This document shows positions 7,875-16,162 of a stretch of 64,000 bases of DNA, piece after piece. The notes below the pieces were generated by a model, which worked only from the letters and a program-made list of their open reading frames with translations, did not search any database and was not told the DNA's origin. Each line of letters starts with the position of its first letter. The first letter of the stretch is position 1. The DNA lies in NCBI GenBank assembly GCA_963817465.1, contig CAWFOP010000023.1, forward strand, positions 151,485-215,484. Direction: 5' to 3'. Source of the stretch: CAMPKL01 sp963817465. Its GTDB lineage: Bacteria; Acidobacteriota; Terriglobia; Bryobacterales; UBA6623. A program made the position numbers and the translations under genes.

Positions 7875-8732
7875 ATGAATTCGATGAGCAGCCCTTTTGC
7901 GGATTCGGACCGGACGATCAACATCGAAGGCGTCACGGTTCATTTGGCCCATCCGGACGAGCTGCCCATCAAGTGGGTCGGCCAGGATGAGCTGCTGCGG
8001 CAGTTGCAGGCGGCCTGGCTGACCATTCACCACGACGACGTGCCGATGACGCCGCGCCTGCTGGGCAAGCCCGGCGTCGGCAAGACCACCTTGGCTTACG
8101 CGGCCGCGAAGAGCTTGCACCGCGAGGCCTACATCACGCAGGCGACGCTCGACACGCGCCCGGAAGACCTGATCATCACGCCGGTCATCGAGGGCGAAGG
8201 CAAGCTGCGCTACGTGGCCTCGCCGCTGGTGACCGCGATGCTGCGCGGCGGGGTCGCGATCCTCGACGAGGGCAACCGCATGAGCGAGAAGAGCTGGGCT
8301 TCGCTGGCCCCTCTGCTCGATACGCGGCGCTATGTCGAGTCGATCGTGGCCGGCGTCAAACTTCACGCGCACCGCGACTTTCGCATGGTGGCGACCATGA
8401 ACGACGACGCCTCGACCTTCGAGCTGCCCGAATACATCCACTCGCGCCTGCAGCCCCAGATCATGGTCGACTTCCCGGAGCGCGAGGAGGAACGCGCCAT
8501 CCTGAAGGAGAACCTGCCGTTCGCCGACGACCAGGTCCTCGACTATGTCGTCAATTTCCTGCAGGCCGCGCACGAAGCCGACGAGCGCTATTCGGCCCGC
8601 GACGGCATCAACATCGCGCGCTTCGCATTGAAGCTGGTCGAAGCCCAGGGCGGGGGGGACAAGGACAAGGCGCTGTACACGGCCGTGATTCAGACGTTAG
8701 GCCAGGAGGCCCTGCGATACACCCTGCAATGA
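7875..8732 (+). CDS. MoxR-type AAA+ ATPase
   Basis: A 285-residue AAA+ protein. Walker A is GKPGVGKT at 64-71, Walker B is VAILDE at 127-132, sensor 1 is the Asn in MVATMN (176), and an arginine finger is plausible in the ELPEYIHSRLQP segment. This resembles the MoxR/dynein-related ATPases, which work as chaperone-like remodellers with a dedicated partner, often a VWA protein. No VWA gene is adjacent here; instead a 640-residue protein follows 13 bp downstream on the same strand. Two in-frame ATGs (7875 and 7884) are possible starts, with no clear Shine-Dalgarno for either. Client and role are unknown. Confidence 0.85.
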   Translation: MNSMSSPFADSDRTINIEGVTVHLAHPDELPIKWVGQDELLRQLQAAWLTIHHDDVPMTPRLLGKPGVGKTTLAYAAAKSLHREAYITQATLDTRPEDLIITPVIEGEGKLRYVASPLVTAMLRGGVAILDEGNRMSEKSWASLAPLLDTRRYVESIVAGVKLHAHRDFRMVATMNDDASTFELPEYIHSRLQPQIMVDFPEREEERAILKENLPFADDQVLDYVVNFLQAAHEADERYSARDGINIARFALKLVEAQGGGDKDKALYTAVIQTLGQEALRYTLQ

Positions 8733-8745
8733 CCGCTCACCGAGC

Positions 8746-10668
8746 ATGCTGTTTGACGCCAACAGTCCGATAAGCCTGCGGCGCGGGCGCTTTCGCTACT
8801 TTCCGGTCGTTCCCGGGAGGGCGGAATTCGCTCAGGCCGTGCGCGATGAGATCCGTCGCGAGCCCCCGGCCATCGTCGCGGTGGAGTTGCCGTCGACTCT
8901 CGAGGAAAGCTTCCAGCGGGCGGTCAAACGACTGCCCGAGATCTCGATCATCATCTATGACGACGAGGCATCGGGCGATGCGGTCTATGTACCGGTCGAA
9001 GTCTCCGACCCCTTCGTCGAAGGACTTCGCACCGCGGCGGAACTAGAGCTGCAAACGGTCTTTCTCGACCCCGACCTCAGCGAGCGCCCGCACGTCCCCG
9101 ACGACTACCCGGACGTTTACGCCGTCGATCGCTTAGGTCTCGAGAAATACGTGGAGGCCTATCGCTTCCACTCGCGGCCGCGCGGCGGCGACATCGCCGT
9201 GCATGCGGAAGGAGTCGCCTGGAAGCTGCAAGGCTGCGACCCCGAAGCGGAGATTCTAGTCGTCGTCTCGCTGAACCTGCTGGATGCGCTGATCGAAGCG
9301 ATGGAGCGCCCTCAGACTCAGCCGCTGCGCAAGGCCAAGCGACAGGGTGTCCGCGTCCTGAACCTGCACCCGGATTCGCTGGCCGAGACACTGACGGACA
9401 TGCCCTTCCTGCAGGCCGTGTATGAGGCGCGCCGGGGCGGCAAGCTTCCCCAAGAGCCGGCGGCCGCGCCTGTGGAGCGCGAGGCGATGGGCTTCATCGT
9501 GGTCGAGAGTCGGCGACAAGATCCGAAGGCCGTCGCCCTCGCCTCGGTCGTGGGAGATCGCCTCGATCGCCAGGGCGCTCACTTCCGGATCTTCACGTCC
9601 GCCGAGCAGGCCTACGAGAAGACGACCGGCGAGTCGATCAGCCATTGGCAGCGGCGCATGTGGTCGCGGTATTCCCGCAATCTGGCGCTCGTGCAAAACC
9701 TGCTGCTGCCGCCGTTATTTGATTTGACTGTCGCCGCGCGCGGCGTCGTCGACGACAATTTCGCCTGGGAGCTGTGGGAGACCGGCGCCTGGTATCCGCA
9801 CCAGAAAGCGGAGTCGGATCTGGGCACCGCCAAGGTCTCCGGCGATCAGATGTGGGTCGACCGCAGGATGATGCGGCTGCGTAAGAGGACGCCGAGCCGC
9901 AAGGGGAAGCCCAAGCCGGTGGGGCTCAAAGGGCGAAAGGCCGAGCGCTTCCCGGGCGAATGGGAAAGCGATTGGCGCGGGACGGGCATCTGTTCTTACC
10001 CTCCCGAAGATTTGGTGATCGAGAGCTACGGCGACTTCCTCAAGAAGAAAGGCAAGTCCATCTTGTCGGAGGAACGCGCGCGCGTCGAACCCTTCACGAC
10101 TTCCACGCTCGACGGCATCGACCTGCGCGAAACCCTGCGAAACTGGCACGCCGGCAAAAAGATTTACGTACGCGAGAACCAGAAGATCACCGGCGAGGTC
10201 GGGGCGGTCGTGATCATCTTCGACCAAGAGCGCGACCAGCGCTACCCGTACTGCATCACTTGGCTCGGCGAGCACCAAAACGAATCCGACATGGCGTTCT
10301 ACGCTACCGACCCGTTCGAGAATTTCGTAGGGCCGGGGATCGGGCGTGGCGAATACGGCGGACTCTTGCTGAGCTTGCCCTCGCGGCGCATGGCGGACGT
10401 TTGGAGCGATTGGGACTACGCGTTCACGGAATCCAAGGCGGAGCGGCTCTTGGCCGCCGCCCTGGACTATTCCCTCGAAAAGATCATCGTGTATGTCGCG
10501 CCCCAGCCGCCGCGTTCGCTGTTCAAAACGATCGCGAACCGGCTGGGACGCAAGCTCATCTATATCCCGATCCGGCAACTGTCGCCGATCGCGCTCAAGA
10601 AGGTGCGCGTCATGCACGTGCTCGACGGGCACGAGCGCCGGCAGATCGCCAAGGACTACGTTTGGTGA
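8746..10668 (+). CDS. Large uncharacterised partner protein of the MoxR-type ATPase
   Basis: A 640-residue cytoplasmic-looking protein that I cannot assign to a named family. The N-terminal ~120 residues (FRYFPVVPGRAEFAQAV, IVAVELPSTLEESF, YVPVEVSDPFVEGLRTA) read like the GumN/TraB/ChaN-style layout, where an early glutamate (VAVELP) is followed by later conserved patches; this is a resemblance only. The middle (about 290-420) is rich in basic and aromatic residues (SHWQRRMWSRYSRN). The C-terminus has a compact alpha/beta segment, KIIVYVAPQPPRSLFKTIANRLGRKLIYIP. There is no signal peptide or membrane helix. The 13-bp spacing from the AAA+ gene implies one operon and probably one complex. Confidence 0.75.
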   Translation: MLFDANSPISLRRGRFRYFPVVPGRAEFAQAVRDEIRREPPAIVAVELPSTLEESFQRAVKRLPEISIIIYDDEASGDAVYVPVEVSDPFVEGLRTAAELELQTVFLDPDLSERPHVPDDYPDVYAVDRLGLEKYVEAYRFHSRPRGGDIAVHAEGVAWKLQGCDPEAEILVVVSLNLLDALIEAMERPQTQPLRKAKRQGVRVLNLHPDSLAETLTDMPFLQAVYEARRGGKLPQEPAAAPVEREAMGFIVVESRRQDPKAVALASVVGDRLDRQGAHFRIFTSAEQAYEKTTGESISHWQRRMWSRYSRNLALVQNLLLPPLFDLTVAARGVVDDNFAWELWETGAWYPHQKAESDLGTAKVSGDQMWVDRRMMRLRKRTPSRKGKPKPVGLKGRKAERFPGEWESDWRGTGICSYPPEDLVIESYGDFLKKKGKSILSEERARVEPFTTSTLDGIDLRETLRNWHAGKKIYVRENQKITGEVGAVVIIFDQERDQRYPYCITWLGEHQNESDMAFYATDPFENFVGPGIGRGEYGGLLLSLPSRRMADVWSDWDYAFTESKAERLLAAALDYSLEKIIVYVAPQPPRSLFKTIANRLGRKLIYIPIRQLSPIALKKVRVMHVLDGHERRQIAKDYVW

Positions 10669-10677
10669 GATCGACCG

Positions 10678-11302
10678 CTAGCGCTTCTTGCGGAAGCGGC
10701 GCGCGGCCAGCAGTCCGACGCCCATGCCGAGCAGCGCAAGTGAGCTAGGTTCGGGCACTTCGTTGGCGGTCGCATCGGTGAACTCGACCCGCAACCCGGC
10801 CGGATTACCACTTCCTCCGACCGCGTTTGTCGTTTGAAACGTCAGCGTATTGTCGCCGTTGACGAAACCGCTGCTGATCGTCAGCGGAGAGCTAAAGCTC
10901 GCCAGGCCGGTGTAGGTGAGCCCCGTCGACGAACCGTTCACAAGGACGTCGGCCAGGATGTTGTCGACGGCCACGATGAAGGTGATCGAAGCGGTCCCTG
11001 GATTGAGGCCCGCGAGGCTGAACGTGAGCGTGTAGTTGTACGGTCCAGCGGCGTCGGTCTGGCCCGAAGTGTAGCTAGGCTGCGGCGAAATCCACTCAGA
11101 AGCGCCGCCGGCCGCGACCCAAGCATTCAGCGGAAAACCGGACGTATCGGTGACGTAGGCCGTGCCGCCGTTGACCAGCCAGTTCGGGTCGGCTGAGGTT
11201 GGCGTCGCTTGTCCGGTGTTCGCGATGGTAATCGTTGCGCCGAAGGCCGGCATTGCGGCTAGCGCGAAAAAGAGAGCTGATCAGTTTTAAAGTCTTCCGC
11301 AT
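10678..11302 (-). pseudogene. PEP-CTERM sorting-domain secreted protein, frame broken inside the signal peptide
   Basis: The mature part (from about 11253) is a ~190-residue beta-rich, Thr/Ser/Gly-rich extracellular protein ending in the classic PEP-CTERM tail: VPEPSSLALLGMGVGLLAARRFRKKR, i.e. PEP motif, one hydrophobic helix and an Arg-rich end, recognised by exosortase. The natural start at 11302 (GAGGGG Shine-Dalgarno) encodes MRKTLKLISS, but a five-base T run (A run at 11267-11271 on the plus strand) puts it out of frame. Removing one T gives a textbook signal peptide, MRKTLKLISSLFALAAMPAFG. An in-frame stop precedes the ATG at 11253, so a natural longer frame is not possible. No exosortase gene is in the window. 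Confidence 0.8.
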
Positions 11303-11426
11303 TCATTCCCCTCGAAGAGACCGCCCTCGGCAAAAAGGCATACCGGTCTCTCTTGTCTCCAATTGTTAGGGGCCTGGGGAAATGCGACTATAGTGCGGTC
11401 GCGTCAGATAGGGATAAGCAATTGAC

Positions 11427-11690
11427 CTAGCCGCCGCTGGGCTGAAAGTTTGCGTGTCGGTAAATCGCCTTAATGAAGCGGCTGCCCTGCACGGCGCCGC
11501 CGGAAGCGTCCCGCAGCACTTTTTCGAAGTTCGTTCTCGGGATCGATACCGCGCCGGGTTCAACGACGACGAAGGTCCTCTTAAAGATAAAGGTGAACTG
11601 CTGACCTTGGTCGGTGACGAAGGTTTGTCCGGCCAGTTCACTCACGATTTGCCACGTTTGCCGAAAATCCACTGCTGTCGATTTTGGCAT
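11427..11690 (-). CDS. Small hypothetical protein (87 aa)
   Basis: I do not recognise a family. The 87-residue product looks like a real small alpha/beta protein: it has a balanced composition and alternating hydrophobic strands (QTFVTDQGQQFTFIFKRTFVVVE), then a helical region (TNFEKVLRDASGG, GSRFIKAIYRHANF). There is no signal peptide. It sits 27 bp downstream of the CpaE-like ATPase gene on the same strand and may be co-transcribed with it. No obvious Shine-Dalgarno precedes the ATG at 11690. A DNA- or RNA-binding role is possible but nothing visible proves it. Confidence 0.55.
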   Translation of the reverse strand: MPKSTAVDFRQTWQIVSELAGQTFVTDQGQQFTFIFKRTFVVVEPGAVSIPRTNFEKVLRDASGGAVQGSRFIKAIYRHANFQPSGG

Positions 11691-11717
11691 GGGGCGGCCG
11701 ACGAAGGGACCGCGGAC

Positions 11718-12857
11718 TCAGAGTTTCAGCGCGCTTGCGAGCGAAGTTTTGAGGTCGCGCTTGCGCTGAGGAGCGGGAGGCCCCGCATCTCGACCGAGAT
11801 TTCTCAGCGCTCGGGCTAGTTGGCGGTTCGGCGACAGCGGCCGCCCTTCCAGATCGGCGTCACGCAGCGCCGCGAAATCGTTGGGGAGCTTGGCGGCGAT
11901 CGGCAAGCCGACAACCTGCGAGATCTCCTCCTCGGCGAGCGCCGAGCGCGAGTTCCATCGACCGACAACCAAGCGAATCGATTCCGATCCGACTCCGGCC
12001 GCATCGACCTCGCGGACTCGCCTGCGAGCCAGGTGCAGGGCGGGCAGCTCGGGCGTGCAACACAGATAGATTCGCCACGCCTGGCGAAGCAAGGCGCCGG
12101 TCGCGGCCGTCAGGCCGGCCGGAAGATCCGCTACGACGGCGTCGTAGCGCTCGCGGGCGACTCGGAGGATCTCATTGAAAGGCGGCAATCCCCGCAGACG
12201 AAGCTGGTGGACCGAGGGCGGCGCGGCGAGGACGTCGACGCCGTTCCAGCGGCTGATGGCCCGCGTCCAGGCCTGCTCCGACAGATGCCAATAGCGCGAA
12301 AGCTCGGCGATCGTTCTTTCCGGCTCCAGGCGCAAGCGGAACGCCAGCGCCCCGGCGTGAAAATCGAGCTCGGCCAGCAGCACGCGCTCGCCGAACTCTT
12401 CCGCCAAGGCGGCGGCGACGTACGCTGCGGCCGTCGAAGCGCCGCTGCCGCATTGCGCCGGCAGAAAGCAGATGAGTCGGCCCCCCGCGCTGTCCGGCTT
12501 CGCTTCACCGCGCTCGAGCGCCCGCATGAGAGGAAGCAGATCACCGGCCACGTCGAAGCACTCGTCCGCTCCGGCGTCGAGCGCCGCCAGCACCAGCTCA
12601 ACAGGCGCCGCCGAGCCCACTGCGATCACCCGCGCGCGGGGCCGTCCGCGCCGGAGCTTCGAAATCCAGGCCAATGGATCCGGCGCCTCCAAGGACACGA
12701 CAAACGCCGTCGACTCGCTCCCCTCGCGGAGTGCGCGGGCCAATGCGCCTTCGTCAGGTGAGATCACCTCGAGGCGCTCGTCCGGCGATACGAGGCTCCC
12801 GCGGACACGCTCCGCCAGGCCCCGATCGGGGGCGAAAATCAATATTCTTTCAACCAT
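11718..12857 (-). CDS. CpaE/TadZ-like pilus-assembly ATPase with atypical P-loop
   Basis: A 379-residue two-domain protein. Residues ~1-115 resemble a response-regulator receiver fold (ILIFAPDRGLAERVR, FVVSLEAPDPL, VELVLAALDAGADEC) without clear phospho-acceptor geometry, as in TadZ/CpaE. Residues ~125-340 form a MinD/ParA-type ATPase domain: LICFLPAQCGSGAST (128-142) is a degenerate P-loop lacking the usual lysines, followed by VLLAELDFHAGALAFRLRLEPERTIAEL, typical of CpaE, and YDAVVADLPAG (Walker B-like). Such proteins localise Flp/Tad pilus machinery at a pole. No tad/cpa genes are nearby, so the role here is uncertain. The C-terminal 40 residues are basic and variable. Confidence 0.8.
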   Translation of the reverse strand: MVERILIFAPDRGLAERVRGSLVSPDERLEVISPDEGALARALREGSESTAFVVSLEAPDPLAWISKLRRGRPRARVIAVGSAAPVELVLAALDAGADECFDVAGDLLPLMRALERGEAKPDSAGGRLICFLPAQCGSGASTAAAYVAAALAEEFGERVLLAELDFHAGALAFRLRLEPERTIAELSRYWHLSEQAWTRAISRWNGVDVLAAPPSVHQLRLRGLPPFNEILRVARERYDAVVADLPAGLTAATGALLRQAWRIYLCCTPELPALHLARRRVREVDAAGVGSESIRLVVGRWNSRSALAEEEISQVVGLPIAAKLPNDFAALRDADLEGRPLSPNRQLARALRNLGRDAGPPAPQRKRDLKTSLASALKL

Positions 12858-12913
12858 GTGCCGGGCGCACGTGTGGAGAAATTTGAAGCTACCTCGAATG
12901 CCTCAGTTCGTCG

Positions 12914-12965
12914 TCAGGCGTTCAGCCTGAATTCCTGGCGGATTTCCACTTAGGCTCGGCCTAAG
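12914..12965. promoter_or_regulatory. Two inverted repeats in the divergent intergenic region
   Basis: Between the minus-strand CpaE-like gene and the plus-strand DUF4097 gene lie two palindromes: TCAGGC/GCCTGA (12914-12919 and 12925-12930, 5-nt spacer) and CTTAGGC/GCCTAAG (12949-12955 and 12959-12965, 3-nt spacer). Their position in a 229-bp divergent region suits operator sites or promoter-proximal structure. No regulator is identified, so binding is inferred only. Confidence 0.4.
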
Positions 12966-13086
12966 GTTGCTAACTCCCGCCCCGCCGGCGCGTCGAACCG
13001 GATGAACGTCGGGCGAGCGGAACATTCACGGTGGTGGCTTCGTATCTCGACATCGCAGCAACGTCTTCGTCTCCGGAGGAAAACCA

Positions 13087-13854
13087 ATGACATTCAAGAG
13101 CTTTCCGGTGATCGCCGTCGCTTTGTTGGCCGCAGCGCCGGTCTTCGCTGCCGAGGTGACGGAAATTTTCGATCAGACCGTCTCGCTGTCGCCTGGCGGT
13201 ACGTTCGATCTCTCGAACGTCAACGGTCGCGTCACGATCAAGGGTTGGGACCGCAACGATGTGCGGATTCACGCGGTCAAGTCGGCCAAAACCAAGGAAG
13301 CCTTGCGCGAAGTCGAAGTCGAAGTGAGCGGCTCGGGCGATAAGGTTACGGTTCGGACGCATCTGCCCAAGGGTCGCAATGTCGGCGGGTCGGTCGCCTA
13401 TGAAATCCAAGCGCCCGCAACCGCCCACATCGTGGCGAACACGGTGAACGGCCAACTCGAGATTGCGCAGATCAAGGGCAATCTCGACGTCAAGACGGTC
13501 AACGGAACCCTCAATGTGGATCAAGCGGCGTCTAACACCAACGCTGAGACGGTCAACGGCGCTCTGACGGTGCGCTTCGCGGCCGTCCCCGAGTCCGGCG
13601 ACATGAAGCTCTCGTCGGTCAATGGGTCGGTCCGCCTCGTGCTGCCGATGACGGCGGCGGGTGCGTTTGACGCGCAAACCGTAAACGGCTCGATCACGAC
13701 CGACTTTCCCCTCGAGGTCAAGAAGGCTCGTTTCGGACCAACCAGTTCCCTGGCCGGGACGATCGGCTCGGGCGGGGCGCACTATCACCTCGAGACGGTC
13801 AACGGCTCGATCCGCATCTTCAACACCAAGAACACGGACGCGGGCGTCCGCTAG
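13087..13854 (+). CDS. DUF4097-family secreted beta-repeat protein
   Basis: A 255-residue protein with a Sec signal peptide (MTFKSFPVIAVALLAAAPVFA). The body is a repeated beta fold: seven VNG-centred repeats (NVNGRVTI, TVNGQLEI, TVNGTLNV, TVNGALTV, SVNGSVRL, TVNGSITT, TVNGSIRI) at roughly 20-30 residue spacing. This is the DUF4097 pattern, thought to form a beta-solenoid or propeller on the outer side of the membrane. The function of the family is not established; members are often next to ECF sigma/anti-sigma genes, but none is here. The Shine-Dalgarno is a GGAGG at 13075-13079, 7 nt before the start. A 180-bp gap with no recognisable gene follows. Confidence 0.88.
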   Translation: MTFKSFPVIAVALLAAAPVFAAEVTEIFDQTVSLSPGGTFDLSNVNGRVTIKGWDRNDVRIHAVKSAKTKEALREVEVEVSGSGDKVTVRTHLPKGRNVGGSVAYEIQAPATAHIVANTVNGQLEIAQIKGNLDVKTVNGTLNVDQAASNTNAETVNGALTVRFAAVPESGDMKLSSVNGSVRLVLPMTAAGAFDAQTVNGSITTDFPLEVKKARFGPTSSLAGTIGSGGAHYHLETVNGSIRIFNTKNTDAGVR

Positions 13855-14035
13855 CGGCGCAAGCGCGAGCGGTACTGGGGTCCTATCGGCGTCAGGTCTA
13901 AACCTCAAGGCCCGCCTAGGAGATGCCGAGTGAAGATACGGACCCTCCGCGTAGACATTGGGTTGAAGACAGGAGATACCAAGGCACGCAGCTGCCATAG
14001 ACTCGGAGTGGCCCTAGGGCATACGGAGTCGCAGC

Positions 14036-14182
14036 ATGTTTATTCTCGGGGTCTTCATCACCCTTTCGTGGATCTTTTGCTTCTTTTACTACGACGCAAT
14101 GATCCCGCGTAACATCATGGTCGCCATGATGGTATCCGGCCTGTTCACTATGGGCTACGGACTGCTCCGCGGCCGTCGGTAG
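14036..14182 (+). CDS. Small two-helix membrane protein (48 aa)
   Basis: A short ORF with a GGAG Shine-Dalgarno 7 nt before the ATG. The product, starting MFILGVFITLSWIFCFFYYD, has one aromatic-rich membrane helix, a short polar turn (AMIPRN), then a second helix (IMVAMMVSGLFTMGYGLL) and a basic end (RGRR). The composition is clearly membrane-like, with positive-inside ends. I do not recognise a family. It stands alone between the DUF4097 gene and the convergent SIS gene. It could be a chance ORF, but the ribosome-binding site and hydrophobic pattern argue for a real gene. Confidence 0.5.
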   Translation: MFILGVFITLSWIFCFFYYDAMIPRNIMVAMMVSGLFTMGYGLLRGRR

Positions 14183-14209
14183 GCGGAGCTTCGTTGCCGA
14201 GTCAGCGCC

Positions 14210-15262
14210 CTAGATCGTTTTTGTGACCTTGCTCAGCCCCCGCGGCTGATCGGGGTCGAGCCCTTTTACTTCCGCCAACAATGCGGCGAAAAGCTGACCC
14301 GGAATGATGCTCGGGATCGGCGCGAACAAATCGGCCGGAGATCCGGACGGCGCATCGGGCAGCTCGATCCGCCGCGAACCCAATTCCAGAACGTCGTGAC
14401 GCGTCTTCGGCGCGAAGACCAATGTGTCGGCCTCGCGCTGACGCAGCTTGCGGGCCATGTCCAACGACCCATCCCACGAAGGTCCGTCGGCGGCGAATAG
14501 GAAAACGGGGAAGTCGCGCTCGAGCAGTGCGATCGGGCCATGCTCGAAGTCGGCGCCTGAAAAGCGCTCCGCGACCACGTAGCAGGTTTCCATCAGCTTC
14601 AAGGCGAACTCGAAAGCCGTGGCGTAGTTCAGACCGCGCGCCAATACGACCGCCTGATCCATGAAGCGGTAGCGCTCGACCATCGCGGCGACCGCGGGAC
14701 GCAGCGCCACCGCCTTCGCGGCGGCTTCGGGCAATGCCTCCAGGCCCGCTCGCGGAATCGCGCCGCCCAGGGCTTCCGCCAGCAGGTACATGGTCAGCAG
14801 CTGTCCCGTATAGGTCTTCGTCGCCGCGACGCTCTTCTCGCGGCCGGCGCGGACCAGCATCACCTGATCGACGATCTTGGTCAGCGAGCTGTCGGCTTCA
14901 TTGGTGACGCCGACGGTGAACGCTCCGCCTTCCCGCGCGGCCTCGAGGCAAAGGTTGGTGTCGGTCGATTCTCCCGACTGCGAGAGCCCCACGACCAGAG
15001 CGTCGGCCCAGTCGAGCCTGGAATGGTAAAGCGTCGTGACCGACGGGGCCGCCAGCGACACGGGCAGCCCCGTTGTGATCTCGATCAAATAGCGCCCGAA
15101 CAGCGCGGCGTTGTCGGACGTGCCGCGGGCGACCAGGACGACGAAACGCGGGCGCTTGCGTTTGAATTGCGCCGCAAGCTCGCGGGCCGCGGCCGTCTCC
15201 TCGGCCAGAGTTTTTTCGAGCGCTGCGGGTTGCTCCGCGATCTCGTCGAGCATTCGTGACAT
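14210..15262 (-). CDS. SIS-domain sugar isomerase/deaminase-like protein (GlmS C-terminal type)
   Basis: A 350-residue protein with two SIS (sugar isomerase) domains like the isomerase half of GlmS or AgaS/FrlB deglycases. Visible signatures are VVLVARGTSDNAALFGRYLIE, VVGLSQSGESTDT (phosphosugar-binding Ser-rich loop), KSVAATKTYTGQL and the second domain LARGLNYATAFEFALKLMET with FEHGPIALLE. It lacks the N-terminal glutaminase domain, so it probably acts on a phosphorylated amino or ketose sugar directly. It starts 8 bp after the PHP gene, with GGAGGT upstream, and is the last gene of a four-gene minus-strand operon with glycerate genes. Substrate unknown. Confidence 0.85.
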   Translation of the reverse strand: MSRMLDEIAEQPAALEKTLAEETAAARELAAQFKRKRPRFVVLVARGTSDNAALFGRYLIEITTGLPVSLAAPSVTTLYHSRLDWADALVVGLSQSGESTDTNLCLEAAREGGAFTVGVTNEADSSLTKIVDQVMLVRAGREKSVAATKTYTGQLLTMYLLAEALGGAIPRAGLEALPEAAAKAVALRPAVAAMVERYRFMDQAVVLARGLNYATAFEFALKLMETCYVVAERFSGADFEHGPIALLERDFPVFLFAADGPSWDGSLDMARKLRQREADTLVFAPKTRHDVLELGSRRIELPDAPSGSPADLFAPIPSIIPGQLFAALLAEVKGLDPDQPRGLSKVTKTI

Positions 15263-15270
15263 CGTTGACC

Positions 15271-16159
15271 TTACCTCCCGTCCTCGAGAGGGATTCTCTC
15301 GGCGACGATGGCGCCGTCGCGGCGCAGCAAACCTTGTATCGTCGTCACTCCGTGTCGCAGCAGATAGTCGCGCGCGCGCTCCACGCCGTCGCCGACTTGC
15401 GCCGGTCCATGGCTGTCGTCGCCGAAGCAGAAGGGGACGCCCATGTCGCGGGCGCGGTCCACCAGCCACGGGGCGGGGTAGGGGTCGCCCAGGTTTTTTC
15501 GCCAGCCGGCCGTATTCAAGTCGAGCACAGCTCCGGCGGCCTGGGCGGCTTCGAGCGCGCGCTCGGCGGCCCGGGCGATAGCGCGGCGAGTCCAGCACGG
15601 CGTCCGGCGGCGCGTTGCGGCGAATCAAGTCGAGATGCCCGACGACCTGCGGATGCAGGCGCTCAATCATCGAGGCTACGGTCTCGTAGTAGCGCACGGC
15701 CAAGTTCTCCAGCCCGCCGGCGGTTTCGACAGCGCGTTCGAAGTCATGCGGCGACCCATCGATTTGAATCTCGTCCACGTAGTGCACCGAGCCCACCATG
15801 TAGTCGAAACGGTGACGCTCGCGCAGCGCTTTCATCTCGGCCACGTAGCCGGCGGCGGGGACGACTTCGGCCTCGAAGCCACGCAGCACCGTGATGCGGT
15901 CGGAAAACGCACCGGCCAATCGCGCGACTTCGGACGCGTAGGCGTGGAAGTCAGCGGCCAACCGCGCCGTGGTGAAGCCTCTGCGCCGCTCGGTGTCGTA
16001 AAGAAAGCGGGCCTGGCTGCGGGGCGCATGCTCGCTCACGCCGTACACGGCGAACCCCTGATCGACGGCCGCCTGGATGACCTCGCGCAGCGTGCCGACG
16101 GCGTGTTCGCAGAACTCGCCCGAGTGGCCGCCGTGCAAGGAGATCTTCCAGGGTTTCAT
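15271..16159 (-). pseudogene. PHP-domain histidinol-phosphatase-like protein, frameshifted near 15585
   Basis: The N-terminal ~190 residues read from the ATG at 16159 and show PHP metal-site patches: SLHGGHSGEFCEHA, YGVSEHAP, VLRGFEAEVVP, DYMVGSVHYVDE and VVGHLDLIRR. The frame is then lost at about 15582-15592. A one-base shift restores RAIARAAERALEAAQAAGA and the C-terminal LDLNTAGWRKNLGDPYPAPW and FCFGDDSHGPAQVG, ending at TAA 15271-15273. The repaired protein is about 295 residues, as for HisK/HisJ-type phosphatases. Without the repair the frame runs into the SIS gene and mimics a fusion. It starts 3 bp after the glycerate kinase stop. Whether it serves histidine synthesis or another phosphoester is unknown. 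Confidence 0.82.
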
Positions 16160-16162
16160 AAA

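Noticed and set aside
13930..14112. A 60-codon plus-strand ORF
   Set aside because: It overlaps the better-supported 48-residue membrane protein in another frame and lacks a ribosome-binding site and plausible composition.
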